A stretch of 41,846 bases of DNA from Porogramme epimiltina (lineage: Eukaryota > Basidiomycota > Agaricomycetes > Polyporales > Polyporaceae), in the NCBI GenBank assembly GCA_900155495.1, contig FTLJ01000490.1, positions 1 through 41,846 of the forward strand, given 5' to 3'. Under the pieces are notes generated by a model that was given only the letters and a program-made list of their open reading frames with translations, did no database searches and was not told the DNA's origin. Positions 1 to 11,132 of the stretch are shown piece by piece. The position numbers were made by a program, and so were the translations under genes. Each line of letters starts with the position of its first letter. Positions within the stretch are counted from its first letter, which is position 1.

Positions 1-188
1 GGGGTGGGGGGCGCAGAAGGTAAAGGGGGGGAAGCATGGAGGAGGGGAGGAGAGGGCATAGACGCGTCGTGCTCGCTGAGGCGTGCGTGGTTCGTATACG
101 AGGTCCGTCATACAGTATAAACAAAGGTCAAGATGAAGGGGGTCCGCGAGGGCGCACAGCGGCGGAGGGAGGGAGAAGGAGCACACGC
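1..188. other. 3' flank of DBF4
   Basis: GA-rich sequence downstream of the DBF4 stop codon. An ACGCGT hexamer lies at 62-67. No gene is visible. Confidence 0.5.
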
Positions 189-2338
189 TCACACCTCGAC
201 CTCGCACCGGCCCGCGTCGACCCACTCCTCCCAGCGCACGTCGTCCTCGTCCGCGGGCGCGTCCACGTCGTCGAGCTGCGGCAGCATCGCCTCGTCCTCG
301 TCCAGGACCGGCGCGGGGTCCGTCTGCTCGAGCGCGTCCGCGAGGAACGCCGCCTCCGCCGCGGCGACCTCCTCGACCGTCCGTCGGCGCACGCGCGCGA
401 GCGCCTCGTCCAGACGCCGGAAGTTGTTCGACTCTTGCGCGAACTTGCGGTGCTTCTTGCTCTTGATGTGCTATGGGCGTGTGGTGTGTCAGCCGTGTTG
501 GAGCGCGGGGACAGAGGGGTAGGGGAGGAGGGAGATGAGGGGGGAGGGGGCACGTACCTCACGGAAGTCCTCAAACTTGAGGCGGCAGCACTCGCAGTAG
601 CCGGGCTTGGACGCCTCGTCGCGCTTCGGGAGCTTGAGCGTCGTCGTGCTCTTGCTCTTCCGCAGGAACTTGGCGCGCTCCGGGATCGTCGCCGGCGGGC
701 CCATCACGTTCTCCTTGTTCCCCCTCTCCGCGGTGGGCAGCGCCGAGCCGTTCGCGGACACGGACGCGGACGCGCGCCGCGGCATCGTCACCTGGTGCTG
801 CATCTTCTCGCGGAGGTGCGGGGGCAGCGTGAGCGAGCGCAGCGGGCCCGCGGTGGACGTGCCGCCGCCGGTCGTCGACGCGATGCTGACGCTGTTGCCC
901 GACGCGGCCATGTACGCGCCCGAGGCGAGGTAGCCGGACGCGTTCACGGACTCGGGCTGGGTCTCCTCGAGGAAGTCCGCGTCGAGGTCGACGAAGCCGT
1001 CGAGCGCGGGGGAGGGGAGCGTCGCGCTCCGGCGCAGGTTGTTCATCGACGCGCTCCGGCGGAGGTCGTGCTGCTGCGCCGCCGCGGCGCGCTGCCGGAG
1101 CTGCAGGGCCTTGCGTTTCCGCTCGCGTTGTGCGAGCTGCGCCTTGCGCAGAGCACGCTCCTCCACGCGCTCCTTCTCTGCCTTCTCCACTTTCTGTCTC
1201 CGGCGCTCCTCTTTGTCGTCATACTCCAGGAAAGGCCCGCGCGACAGAGGATGGCAGTAAAGCACGGGCCATGCGCCCATCTCTTTGCCGTCCTTCCCTC
1301 GTTGAATCGGGTACTCCGTCGCGGCGATGGTAGCGAGCTCTTGACGGATGTCTTCTACGAGGACGAAATAGCTGTCCTTGGAGAAGTACGTGTAATCATG
1401 GCGGCGTTGGGTAGGATCGCGTTCCATGGTTCCATGCAGCTGCTCTGACTTGAGTAGGGTTGCCAGGTGCTCGTGTCGATTGGGGAGGGTGCCATTGGAA
1501 GTAGAAGCGCGGGGCACGTCGCAACGGTCGAGGATGCTGTGGAGTTTGGCAGCCGACCAAATCTTCATCCCAAGCTGTTTCGCCTTGTCCAGAGAAGTTC
1601 CGCCAGTCGCGGCGTTTGTGGGAGCACTACGCCGAGCGTAAGTTTCGAATAGCCGCGTAGTTGGTTTTCAAAATCCTCACCGGCCGCGAAGTCTTATCGG
1701 GCTACCTAGCGCACCGGGTGTAGCTGCGGCTGTTGCAGACGCTCCACGCTTAGCAGGGGCCTTTTCCTTGTTCTCCTTATCATCTATGTCGTGTAGGGTA
1801 ATGAAGTGGGTGATCTCCCTAGAGAAGAATTTCTCGTGTCTCTGATAGGCAAGAAGTCGTGGCCATTGTTCCGACGGAGCAATGAGATGATGTCACGAAG
1901 GTTGATGAGAGAACTTACGGCTCCCATGTAAGCTACTCTCTTCTCTAAATGGGTCCTCGTCGTGCTCTCCGGGTTGTCCAATTCGAAGTCGAAGTAAAAG
2001 ACCCAGCCAGGGAACGCACGGGTATACCTGGTCTTGAAAACTTCTTCTCGGTCTGACCTGTCCTTTTCCTTCTGCCTCTCCTTTTCCTTCTTCGCCTCTG
2101 CTCGAGCGGCCGCAGCGGGGGTGGGCGACTCTTGGACCACCGGAGCACGCGACGCGTTGGTCTTCGCGCGTTTGGAGCTGTGGTCACGGAGCTCCTCCGT
2201 AGGTTCTGGGGAGAGCGGACGCTTCACCGCAGACTGTTTCTTCAGCGTCGTGCGACATGGGGAGATGGGCATGCCCGAGTCGTTGAGCTGAGATCGTGTG
2301 GCTAGCGGGTTGCGGAGGAGGGGGGCGGCTGTGGCCAT
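189..2338 (-). CDS. DBF4: Dbf4/Dfp1-type regulatory subunit of Cdc7 kinase
   Basis: Four exons on the minus strand: 2338-1919, 1841-1681, 1626-558, 470-189, giving 643 aa. Dbf4 binds and activates the Cdc7 kinase (DDK), which phosphorylates MCM to fire replication origins. Seen: a BRCT-like N region at about residues 112-165 (FPGWVFYFDFEL, then RHEKFFSREITHFIT across intron 1). A middle motif M region around GAWPVLYCHP and GPFLEYDD is followed by a charged helix. A C-terminal Dbf4 zinc finger has C538-x2-C541 and H551-x5-H557 (KSKKHRKFAQESNNFRRLDEAL follows in two parts). The last intron (557-471, 87 nt) falls exactly between the Cys pair and the His pair. The start MATAAPLL at 2338 was preferred because no upstream ATG-initiated extension looks conserved. 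The C-terminus is acidic. Head to head with the gamma-tubulin complex gene, with MCB sites in the shared promoter. Family call is firm; exact start is inferred. Confidence 0.93.
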
Positions 2339-3088
2339 GCGGGGTTGTTGTGGGCAGCGCGTGCGACCCCTTAGCGAGGATGAGATCGAGTATGCAAGAA
2401 GCAAGAGGAGGCGTGGTGAAAGGATGTGTGGAAAGAAGGCAAGGGGGCGTGGTCGGCGTCAGGACGCGGTCGACTGGGGAGCGCTGGCGTGAAGAGACGC
2501 GTGACGAAACGATCTGGTTCATCAATCCAAACAAATAACGCGTGTTTTCGACGCGTCGTCTGTTGTCCGTCTCTCGTGGTCTTGACGGCGCATAATCCGC
2601 TGCAATGCCACTGCAAGCTCCGGCTCGCTGACAGAATGCGCCCGAATTATATGAATCTTTGGAGAACTCTCAGCTGACTGTGCTGTACAACCCTTCCTAA
2701 ACTTGCAACCATATGAGGATATGTCAAACGGGTCCTCCGAGTAAGCTTAAGACCACTTCTACGCCACGACATACAAGAGGTAAATACTATTTCATCTTTG
2801 CCAGGGTGCGAAGCTTGCACAGGGAACCCAAGTCAGATACGTTGTTGAAAGGGTTTGAATGCGGGGAGTTGTGGCAACTCGGACTCCGCGGAACGCCCGC
2901 TGAACGATCAACTTCCCACACTTCACGTGACCGTGCCAGACTGAAGACGTGCTGTGACGACGCGTCGCGTCACGAGGATGTCACGATATTTCGCATTCTG
3001 AGCCTACGTCTCTTTGGCTCCCGACCACTGGCTTCCTCTTCAATCCATCACTGCCCTCTACCGCGGAGCTAACGCTCTCATTATCATT
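2339..3088. promoter_or_regulatory. Shared DBF4 / gamma-tubulin complex promoter with four MCB sites
   Basis: Intergenic 750 bp between two divergent start codons. ACGCGT (MCB box, bound by the MBF/Mbp1-type factor at G1/S in ascomycete yeasts) occurs at 2497-2502, 2538-2543 and 2551-2556 on the DBF4 side. A fourth copy is at 2960-2965, 124 bp before the plus-strand ATG. A palindromic TCACGTGA (E-box core CACGTG 2924-2929) is nearby. The motif matches are seen; regulation by MBF is inference from known G1/S control of DBF4 homologues. Confidence 0.65.
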
Positions 3089-6000
3089 ATGCATGAATCA
3101 TGGCTCCCTCCTGTCTCGCCATTGCAAGATCATGTAGTCACTTCGAAGGCTCTTGACCCCTTGCCGGTGCTCAATCCGCATTTCTTCATCCCACGTCTCG
3201 AAGACAAGCCTCAGAATCCTATCATGGATACCTTGCGTATAATGCAAAATCGTTTGCACGACCATCCTCCGCCGCCTACATTTGTGCTGCCCCCAGAACT
3301 CCATGCGCTTTCAGAAGACACCTTGCTCTTCGCCGAGAAGCGACGAAATGCTCTGGAGTCGTTATGGGAGCTTGCCGCTGCAAGGAAGAGCGGGTTTGGT
3401 GTGAGTAATGTGTTTGCTTTACTGTAGTGCTGCCTACAATACTCGTGTTACAATCAGAATCAAGCCCTCTCATGGGATGCGCTTCGTCCATCCTTTAATG
3501 GAGAGGCCGCCCCATCGTCGTTCTTGTCAGAACAGTCTACGGAGGCGTTCGCCTCCGCACGATATCAGTAAGCTCTTCTGTATATTGCGTACATGGACTA
3601 TCAGTGATACTCTCCCTCAAGCCTTCGCCCCCCATTACAACATCCGGATGTTCAGCTTGTCTATGTTCAAGTTCCTGATCTTTTCCAGTCCTTGCTCCTC
3701 ACTGTATGCGGTACCTCATCACATTTACATATATGGAACTCCTCTCTGCAGAAGTTTGTCCTGAGGAATCTCCAAGGAAGAAAGCGAGGGGAGATTGTCA
3801 TTGTTAGCAAGGACGAGGTATTGAGTGCAAGGTTTGTTTCCTTTCACCATAAATCGGCAATCGTGTGCTTATTGGTCCCGCCAGCCTACTCAAGCGATTT
3901 CTAACCATTGGAAATTTAATGAGACGGCTTGAGCAGCTGACAGATGATCGAGAGAGGCAAGCTATCACGATTCCTACCAAAATCATCTCTACTAACACCT
4001 ACACAACTGGGTGCAGCCATCTTTCCGACAGGTCTACCCCCATTAAGCATGCGTTCGCCCATGCGCTCTCCTCCGTCCTGGGATGCATACGCCAGAATGC
4101 TGAAAGGATCCCGCCCGACCTCCAAGCCACACCTAACGCGGATGCTAGGTTAATGGCTCTATGGACTAAGTACGAAAGTATGGAAAACGTCCTTGAAGCA
4201 TTGGCCGCCTTATGTGGACGGGTATGTACATTCTCTTGCCCCGTTATCGCCTGCTGAATAAGCGGCCCAGGAGGAACACATTGATCCACAAGATTATATA
4301 CCGATTCCCTCAGCACCAGCTGCCCTGCTTTCACTCATATACCGACACTTGAATGATCTTCTTGAACGCTCTGCGCCTCGCGTCGTCACCGCGACGATTG
4401 CCTACATACTCACCACAACCTCAAACGGATATTTCCAAACCCTGTGCACATCAGTGGGGTATAACACGTCTAACTCACGCGGCCAACTACCCCCACACAA
4501 AGATCGGCAATACACTCGAAGGCAGGGTAGCGGCGACATTGTGGGTGACGACTACGACCATGTGAACGAGCGCCCGGAGGAAGAAATCGATACAGACCTC
4601 ATCGACTTCCCGGAATTCATTCCTCCAGAAATCGAGGAGATCTTGTCCCGAGCACGAAAGTCGCTAGTTCTTCTGCGCGCGGCCGATCCGGACAATCCAC
4701 TTCTGACCAGCATCCTAATGCATCCGGATATCGAGTGGCTGTGGACGGAAGAGCAACTCGATAACATGGAGGACGGAATATCACTCGGCCAGGTCATCCG
4801 GCCACCACCACATTTGGCTGCTGCCCATACTTTTACACCTGAAGCTTCATCTTCATCCACCGCGGAGGTCTTGCAGGCTTTCAGGATATTCGACCTCGTT
4901 CCAGGCGAACACAACACGGGCAACGTCGCCGCGTCCAGTGGCCTACTTTCCGGTTCCCGATCGGCTTCCGCCCTCCGCGAATTCCTTGATAGTTTTCCTC
5001 CTACGCTCCCCCCATCCACTCCGACACTGGCCCATCTCACGTCGCGGGTGCTCGCACCGCTCGTCGCCCACGCCCAGGCTCTCTCGGGTGCTCTCGTAGC
5101 GCGATTCCTTGCACCCACGACACACCTCCACCTACACACCCACTTGGTTCTCTTGCGAGGGCACCTTCTCGTCACCGCGCACCCGTTCAAGGCCCGGCTC
5201 CAAGACGCCCTCTTTTCAGACGCCGAGGACATCAGCGCTCCCGTGGTAGGCTCACGGACGTATGCCGCAGCTGAGGCACGGGAAAACGCGAGGGAGCGGT
5301 CCCGCGCGCGGAGCGGGCAGCGTCAGAGCCGGAATCGAGCGGCGAGCGCGGCGGGGGCGAGTGAGAAGGCCAAGAAGACGAGGAGGGCGGTCGGATTGTC
5401 CCCGGCGCTGACGATTGGAGACAAGTGGCCACCACTAGGATCGGATCTGAACTTTTTGCTCAGGACGGTGATAGTGGATGCCCTGGAAGACGGAAGAACG
5501 ATCGGTGTCGAAGACGGCGAGGTGGACGATGTCGCACAAGCGCAGCGTATGATATTGGAAGAGGGCGAGTGGAGACTTGGATTCGCGATTCGCGACATGC
5601 CAGTGGGGACGGGGAGGGAGAAGTGGTTGAGCCCGTTGTGTGAGTTAATATTTTGTCATCTCAACAGTTACGTTTGCTAATACATCTATCTTATGTAGCT
5701 ATCGAGTACGTTTTCCTTGGTGCTATACCCATCTCCGCATGCTAACTCGTTATAATAGGGCGCTGGACTTCTTGTATATGGAATATAACCCTCCCCACCC
5801 ACTCAACGTGCTGATCACTCCAGGCGTGCTTTCCAAGTACCATCGTATGTTTGCGTTCAACCTGCGCCTCATGCGAGTCGAGAACGTCGTCCGCACCCTC
5901 TTCCGCCTCACCCGCCGTGCCGCCCGACCCCTCTTTCCAACACTCACTCCCGCGCACAAGCTCCTCCTGCACTTCCGTTTCGTCGCACACGCATTCATCA

Positions 6001-6632
6001 TGACCCTTGCCTCCTACGTCTACGACATTGCCATCGGAAGCAACATTGACACGTTCCTTGCGCGGCTCGCTGCCGCATCTCCAGCCAACTCGCCGCCGCT
6101 CACTGCCAGCACTGGCCCCAGGCCGGAGGGGGGAGCGAAGAGTCCCGGGGCGTTTGCGGACGTGTTCAGCCTGGCGGAATACCACTCGCGCGTGCTTGAT
6201 GACGTGCTGAGTGCGTGCCTCCTCCGCTCGGGGCAGAAGGCAGTCGGCGATATCCTTCGTGGATGCATGGAGCTCGTGCTAGAGCTCGGCGTCCTCGCGG
6301 GAGAATTGCACGACGGGAATTTGGAGGAGTACGAGGCCGCGCCTGCACTCGAGGACCTGTGGCAAAGGTTCAAAGGGAGGATGATCACGTTTGTGAGTAC
6401 TCTCCCGAGCCCTCAGGAAAGACACTGATGGAAGCTGGTGCAGGTGAAGGTACTGAAGGCGTTGGTTGAGAAAGAGGCGGATAGCGCCAGGCTCGTGCTC
6501 AGCGATATCCCACTACATATGATGCAGGGACCGAGACGAGTCTCAGGGACCACCGCAAATCTCCACCAATTGCTCCTCAGACTGAATATGTCGGATTGGT
6601 GGACGCGGAAGGACGTACCTCATGCTACTTAA
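3089..6632 (+). CDS. Gamma-tubulin complex component (Spc97/Spc98 family, GCP5/6-like)
   Basis: Eight exons: 3089-3400, 3458-3567, 3622-3831, 3885-4221, 4271-5639, 5699-5705, 5759-6392, 6444-6632, giving 1055 aa. GCP proteins form the spiral template that nucleates microtubules at the spindle pole body. Seen: N-terminal grip1-type region (VPDLFQSLLLTVCG, then RFLTIGNLMRRLE) and a C-terminal grip2 region with SIEALDFLYMEY, then HPLNVLITPGVLSKYHRMF. This matches the family pattern in which a short beta segment precedes WPLNLLIT and a helix. The Ser-Ile-Glu codons come from a 7-nt micro-exon. A low-complexity basic/acidic insert lies around residues 530-600. Length is near that of human GCP5; assignment to GCP4, 5 or 6 cannot be settled by eye. 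The start MHESWLPP at 3089 was chosen as the first ATG of the open exon; intron 3 uses a weaker GTTTGT donor. Confidence 0.85.
5699..5705 (+). other. Seven-nucleotide micro-exon in the gamma-tubulin complex gene
   Basis: CTATCGA is flanked by TATGTAG on the left and GTACGT on the right. The preceding intron (5640-5698, GTGAGT donor) has TTGCTAATAC as branch site. The following intron (5706-5758) has ATGCTAAC and ends ATAATAG. Joining T + CTATCGA + G gives Ser-Ile-Glu in frame, and this completes the conserved run before LDFLYMEY. Skipping it would shift the frame. Confidence 0.8.
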
Positions 6633-7066
6633 AGCTCAAATGGAGGGTTTGGGGTGTAGCGTCATTATCAGTTGTGTAGACAAATCTGTATTCTGTATTC
6701 GATTGTATTCGCTGCAATATTGCTGTGTACAAAACAATGGTGGATGACAAAACTACGACTACGGGGGAGGGCTAGAGATATACTACAGTGAGGTGGAGTG
6801 ACCTACGACTAACACTATTTGGTATGGTTCCAGGCACGAAGCATCGGCGACATGTAAGGGTCCCGGAAAGTGACATGATGAGTGTATGCGATAACAAAAC
6901 AATGTGGGACACGGAGACAGGCATATGATAAAGAGCACGTAGCGAGCATGGGTAGGATGACGAGCATAAGGAAAGAGAGCGCGAATAATAAGACTGATAA
7001 AGAGATGTGAGCGATACCGAAGGAAACCATCCATTCCATGATATCATGGCGACTCCAGAGAAGCAA
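6633..7066. other. Convergent 3' flanks of the GCP and CDC6 genes
   Basis: 434 bp between two stop codons facing each other. AT-richer, with repeated TGTATTC/TTGTATTC motifs around 6690-6715 that would suit 3'-end formation of the plus-strand gene. No gene is visible. Confidence 0.5.
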
Positions 7067-9194
7067 CTACTGCTCCATGGCGTCCTCAAACCCTACAACC
7101 TCGGCGATCGCAGTACTTTGAGCCTGACCGCGTGCCTTGGCTTCACGGGCGATGCGAGCCTGCTCGCGTTGGAAGATTGCGCGCACCTCCTCTTCACGTG
7201 CATTAGGAGCGGTGTCGTCCACGCCTAAGCCCAGGCCGCGAGCAACTTCGTCCAGGCGGACTCCCCCGACGAAACTAACTTCCTGGGTGCTTGCGCTGCT
7301 GCCATTGAAGGACATGGAGCGGCTGAACGCCTTCTTCCCCGGCTTGCGAGGGGTAGTGGGAAGACTGGCACTCGAGGACAGCGTCAAAAGGCCGACAACC
7401 TCCAAAACGCCGGCAAGATCCCCGAACTCGCTCCGGGAGACTGGGGAAAAGACCCCATTTTCGGTCCTATCGAGGATGGTCGTGTAAAAGGCGTGGAGCA
7501 GGCCCATCTCGAATGTGGCAATCCTCGGAACTTGTACAGCAGCCGATGACTGCGTCCGCTTGACGGGTGAGCGAGAGGGGGAGGGCGTAGGGGAGCTGCT
7601 GATCGCTACTCCGGCTTCGACCGACTTGGTTGCTAGCAGGGCAGCAAGGAGCACAAGGCGATGTTGAAGCCCCAGTTCGCGAACCTTCGTGACAGTCTCG
7701 CTATCGCTTGCCTTGCGTGCCACCGCAGGAGTAGCCGTCGGTGCGGACACCGGCGTCGTCTTGCCGGCAGGGGCATATGCCTTGATGGCAGTGAGGATGT
7801 GCGAGGGCGTTACGATAGGGACAGGTGCGTTCATCGGGTCCGTCGGCGAAGCTCCGTTGACAGCGATATCAATAGCCCCACGGAGGACCTCGAATATGGC
7901 ACGGACATCGCCAGTTTGTGACGCAATCTTCTTGGACAGCAAGGTTAGAGCAGGGAGAGGCAAGAATTTCTTGACGCGGTCTGCCGAGCTGGTCTCCTCA
8001 TGGGTGAGCAGGGACAGCCTTGACTGGAGAATGCTGAGAAGTTGTTCCGGCGTGTAGGGAGCAAAGTGAACCGTGTCGACGCCGACCAGGGATTGGACCG
8101 AAAATGTAGTGGAGGATGTCGACGTCAACGTGTGCGTGTTGGCGATACCGACAAGTCTCAAATTGGCAGCACAAGCGTGCGCGAGAGCGAACAAGGGAGA
8201 GAGGGCTTGTGCAGTCGAGGCTATATGGTCCAGCTCATCCAGTACGACCACACTACGATGCGGTCTCAGTAAAAGTACGCCAGCAGGGCACGGACCACTC
8301 ACCATTTCCTCTCGCTAGACCTAAAGGACTTCTCCACGACTTGCTGTGGGACGTCCTTGCCCTTCTTGCCACGTCCTTTCGATTTTGAACCGCTAACGAC
8401 CATATCCGCTAACTGTTGCCACATAGCATCGATTCCACCGAGCGCCATGCAGTTCACAACGAGAACTTGCACGTTCTGAGCCACGAAGTCCTCCTCGAGT
8501 GCCTTCAGAACAGTGTTGACCAACGCTGTCTTGCCAGTGCCGGGTGATCCGGAAATGTACAGCGCGCTGTGGTTGTCCTTGTCCTCCGAGCTAGCTCGGT
8601 CTACGAAATGGCGAAGGAATGCTTCGATCCTTGATCGCTCTTGCTCGCGACCGGACATCTGAGGCCCGTCGTTACACGTCGGGCGAAGAAGCGCCCGAAC
8701 ACGAACATGTAGCGGAAGCAAAACCGTCGGAGGGCTTGGTGGTGGTGTGGCCAGAGACAACAGAGAAAGCGATGTGGCCGGTGTGGCCGCCGCAGCTTGA
8801 CGGAGATTAGATGTCGAAGCATACCGACGAGGCGCTGGTGACCACGTCAGCGATCGGAAAAAAACATAGGCGTGTAATACCCACTGCTAGGACGCGACGA
8901 AGATTCATGGACCATCGTGCTGGTCCGTCTCAGAGAACGTGTGAGACGAGAGCTTGTCGGCGAGGCGTTGATTGCCTCGAGCACGAATGGGGGAATGTTC
9001 TCTTTGTTGTGATCTCCATCGAGCACCGCCGTTGTGGTTTTTGCACGTTTGGGATTAGGGGTGGGGTCGGGGGTCGGGAGGGTGAACGTGTTCTCCCCGT
9101 CGCAGACCGATGGGGCGTCGTGTGCGTCGACGTGTGCGATCTGGTGAGACCGCTTACCGAGAACGGAACCAGCGTTTTCGCGTGGCGGGGCCAT
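7067..9194 (-). CDS. CDC6: Cdc6/Cdc18-type MCM loader, AAA+ ATPase
   Basis: Three exons on the minus strand: 9194-8885, 8834-8303, 8252-7067, giving 675 aa. Cdc6 joins ORC at origins and loads MCM2-7 in G1. Seen: a disordered N-terminus with a basic GKRSHQ-like segment, KENIPP and several Ser/Thr-Pro sites. Then come GREQERSRIEAFL at about 164-176, Walker A GSPGTGKT at 198-205, Walker B VVVLDELDHI from 282, a sensor-1-like VGIANT, and a winged-helix C-terminal region (ATFEMGLLHAFYTTILDR). Intron 2 (8302-8253) joins KC to VVVLDELD and avoids a TGA that other acceptors would create. Intron 1 (8884-8835) has a GTGGGT donor and a CTGAC branch site. The promoter at 9195-9900 has two MCB sites. Orc1 is the alternative family, but there is no BAH domain and the protein is short. 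Confidence 0.92.
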
Positions 9195-9900
9195 CGTAGA
9201 GGATGCGAGGGACTTCCTTGGCCTTCACGGGGCTGCGAGGGAGGGTCTCGACGCTGGGGGAGGCGACTCGAGGGAGTCGAGGATGGTTGCGGGAGACAAG
9301 ACAAGCGCACGCACCAGGCGCTTATGACGGGAATGACGCGCTTTCAAACTCCGCCCAGTCAACGCGACGCGTCTTTCATCGAAAGCACGAAAGCACGTGA
9401 TCGACGCGTCGCGCGTCATGCACACCACCGGCCTGTGTGCGATGTGTCTGAGTAGCCGCTGGCCGCGGGTTTAGTGCGGACGTGCGAACATAGGCCTCAC
9501 CAATCGCTTGGCCCAAGTTCTCTTCCTCACGCTGACTGTATTCGGCTCTTTCGTGTGCCGCGCGCAGTACAGCCGGCCACCATGCTTCTCACCTCGTCCC
9601 TCACTCTTCCCACTCTCCGCGTTAGACCTCACCTTAGACCTGGTTCGTATTTTAAGATATCCAGACTATGACCACAACGCGGTGCTGGAAAAGCCACTCT
9701 GTCCAGAAGGGCAGCGCGATAGTTAGGACAGGAATACAACGAATTTTCAATCTCGTAATGCCATCATTTCGTCTCCCTTTCTAAGTCCCGACGACCATGC
9801 TTCTCAAGGAGGCGGTGTGCACCCTCTGGGCGTGCCATATATCGGGGGCATCCGCGGAGTCCCGAACGACGCCCTTCCGTACGGGTTGCCCAGCACCCCC
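9195..9900. promoter_or_regulatory. CDC6 promoter with paired MCB sites and an E-box
   Basis: 706 bp between the CDC6 start and the membrane-protein start. ACGCGT lies at 9367-9372 and 9404-9409, flanking CACGTG at 9394-9399, about 170-215 bp upstream of the CDC6 ATG. The string GACGCGTCGCG at 9403-9413 is identical to 2959-2969 in the DBF4/GCP promoter. Seen directly; G1/S control is inferred. Confidence 0.6.
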
Positions 9901-10930
9901 ATGCAGTTCCGTATTCCCACTTGGTACTTGCTCGCCCTCGTCTTCGCTCTTCTGACGGGCAGGGGCAGAGCTGCATCGATTCATCTGGAGAGGTTATTTA
10001 TCAGGTGATTCTCATTTCATCTTACAGTTTGACAGAAGACTCATCCTCAGCAGAGACGACGGAGACGACACCGACTCTGACACCGACGATAGCGACAGCG
10101 ATTCTGACAACGATGGGAGCCATCACCATGCTGCGATGGCTGGAAGAGCGCACAAACTGAGCAAGGGGGCTATTGCAGGCATTGTGATAGGGTGTCGTGA
10201 GTGAAATCCCCATACTCTACTGCGCAGTTGCTTACCGAGGATGTTAGTGCTGCTCTTTCTCCTGTTCCTCATCCTTTGCATGTGTTACTACAGGCGGCGG
10301 CGCACGCGGACCCAGGTGAAGCTCGCCAACACGGCCAGAGAAGCCGGCTTCAGTACAACGCCAATGAAGGAGGTCACGTCATCTCCCCTCCTCTCTCAAC
10401 ATACGCATTCCGGGTCGATGGTCCACAGCAGCCCTGTCGTTGCCGCAGGAGCGCCGTACTTCTCTGATCGGGCAGTAAGTCGCGATCCTCAAGTTCTACG
10501 CAATCTGCCTCCCGAGGCAAGCAGAGAGACCATCGAAACTTTACCGAACCCATACGACGGGGATACGCCGCCGCAGCCGCCGCCACGCGACGACCTCTCA
10601 GCAACATCACCCACCTCACCTGTCTCGCGCCACACGTCGTCCTCGTGGTACGGCGATTCTACCCATAGCTCCAACAGACGCTCCACCGCACCCTCCGCGT
10701 GGACGCACGACGAGAGCGGCGTGCCGTTGCTCTCGCGCGGTACGACACACACCAGCCATCGGACCACGTCCTCTAGCCTCCACGACGAACTCTCGGGGTA
10801 TCAGAAGGCACTAGAGGCACACCATCGCAAGGAGTCGGAGGATGCAGCGATCCGCGAGGAGCGAATCGGCGAGGGCTCTGGAATCCCCGTCGATCCTCCC
10901 CCGCTGTACACCGCATCGGAAGGAGCATGA
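9901..10930 (+). CDS. Small single-pass membrane protein with acidic Asp/Ser ectodomain
   Basis: Three exons: 9901-10004, 10051-10196, 10248-10930, giving 310 aa. Not a family I can name. Seen: a signal peptide (MQFRIPTWYLLALVFALLTG), a short ectodomain of alternating Asp/Ser/Thr (DDTDSDTDDSDSDSDND) followed by SHHHAAMAGRAHKLSKGAI, then one membrane segment (AGIVIGCLLLFLLFLILCMC). An arginine stop-transfer (YYRRRRTR) and a Ser/Thr/Pro-rich cytoplasmic tail of about 210 residues ending PPPLYTASEGA follow. This shape is common in Agaricomycete genomes, usually without a known role. Intron 2 (GTGAGT donor) is strong. Intron 1 (10005-10050, GTGATT donor, 46 nt) is the best frame-keeping choice but uncertain; a nearby acceptor at 10038 is possible. 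An in-frame ATG at 9817 would bury the signal peptide, so 9901 was preferred. Confidence 0.68.
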
Positions 10931-11132
10931 GGAGTACAACTAGAAGTGGAAAAGACGAACGGACTTGTGATGCATACCCTCTCGGACAGTCTTGTACTGC
11001 TGCAGATTCCGGTCTGTGTAATGTCTATTGTGATGCTCGTCATGGATAGTCTACGACCTGATCCTTTACGTTTGTTTTACACCCTAAACGTCACCTGATT
11101 GAGCCACGCTTGAGGTGAACAGACCGATTTAC

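Noticed and set aside
36..1448. Long plus-strand open frame of 470 codons
   Set aside because: It lies antisense to the well-supported DBF4 exons, is Arg-rich with no motif, and is explained by GC-rich codon bias.
10005..10027. 23-nt intron in the membrane-protein gene (GTGATT...TTACAG)
   Set aside because: Too short to splice and leads to a frame that does not reach the membrane segment.
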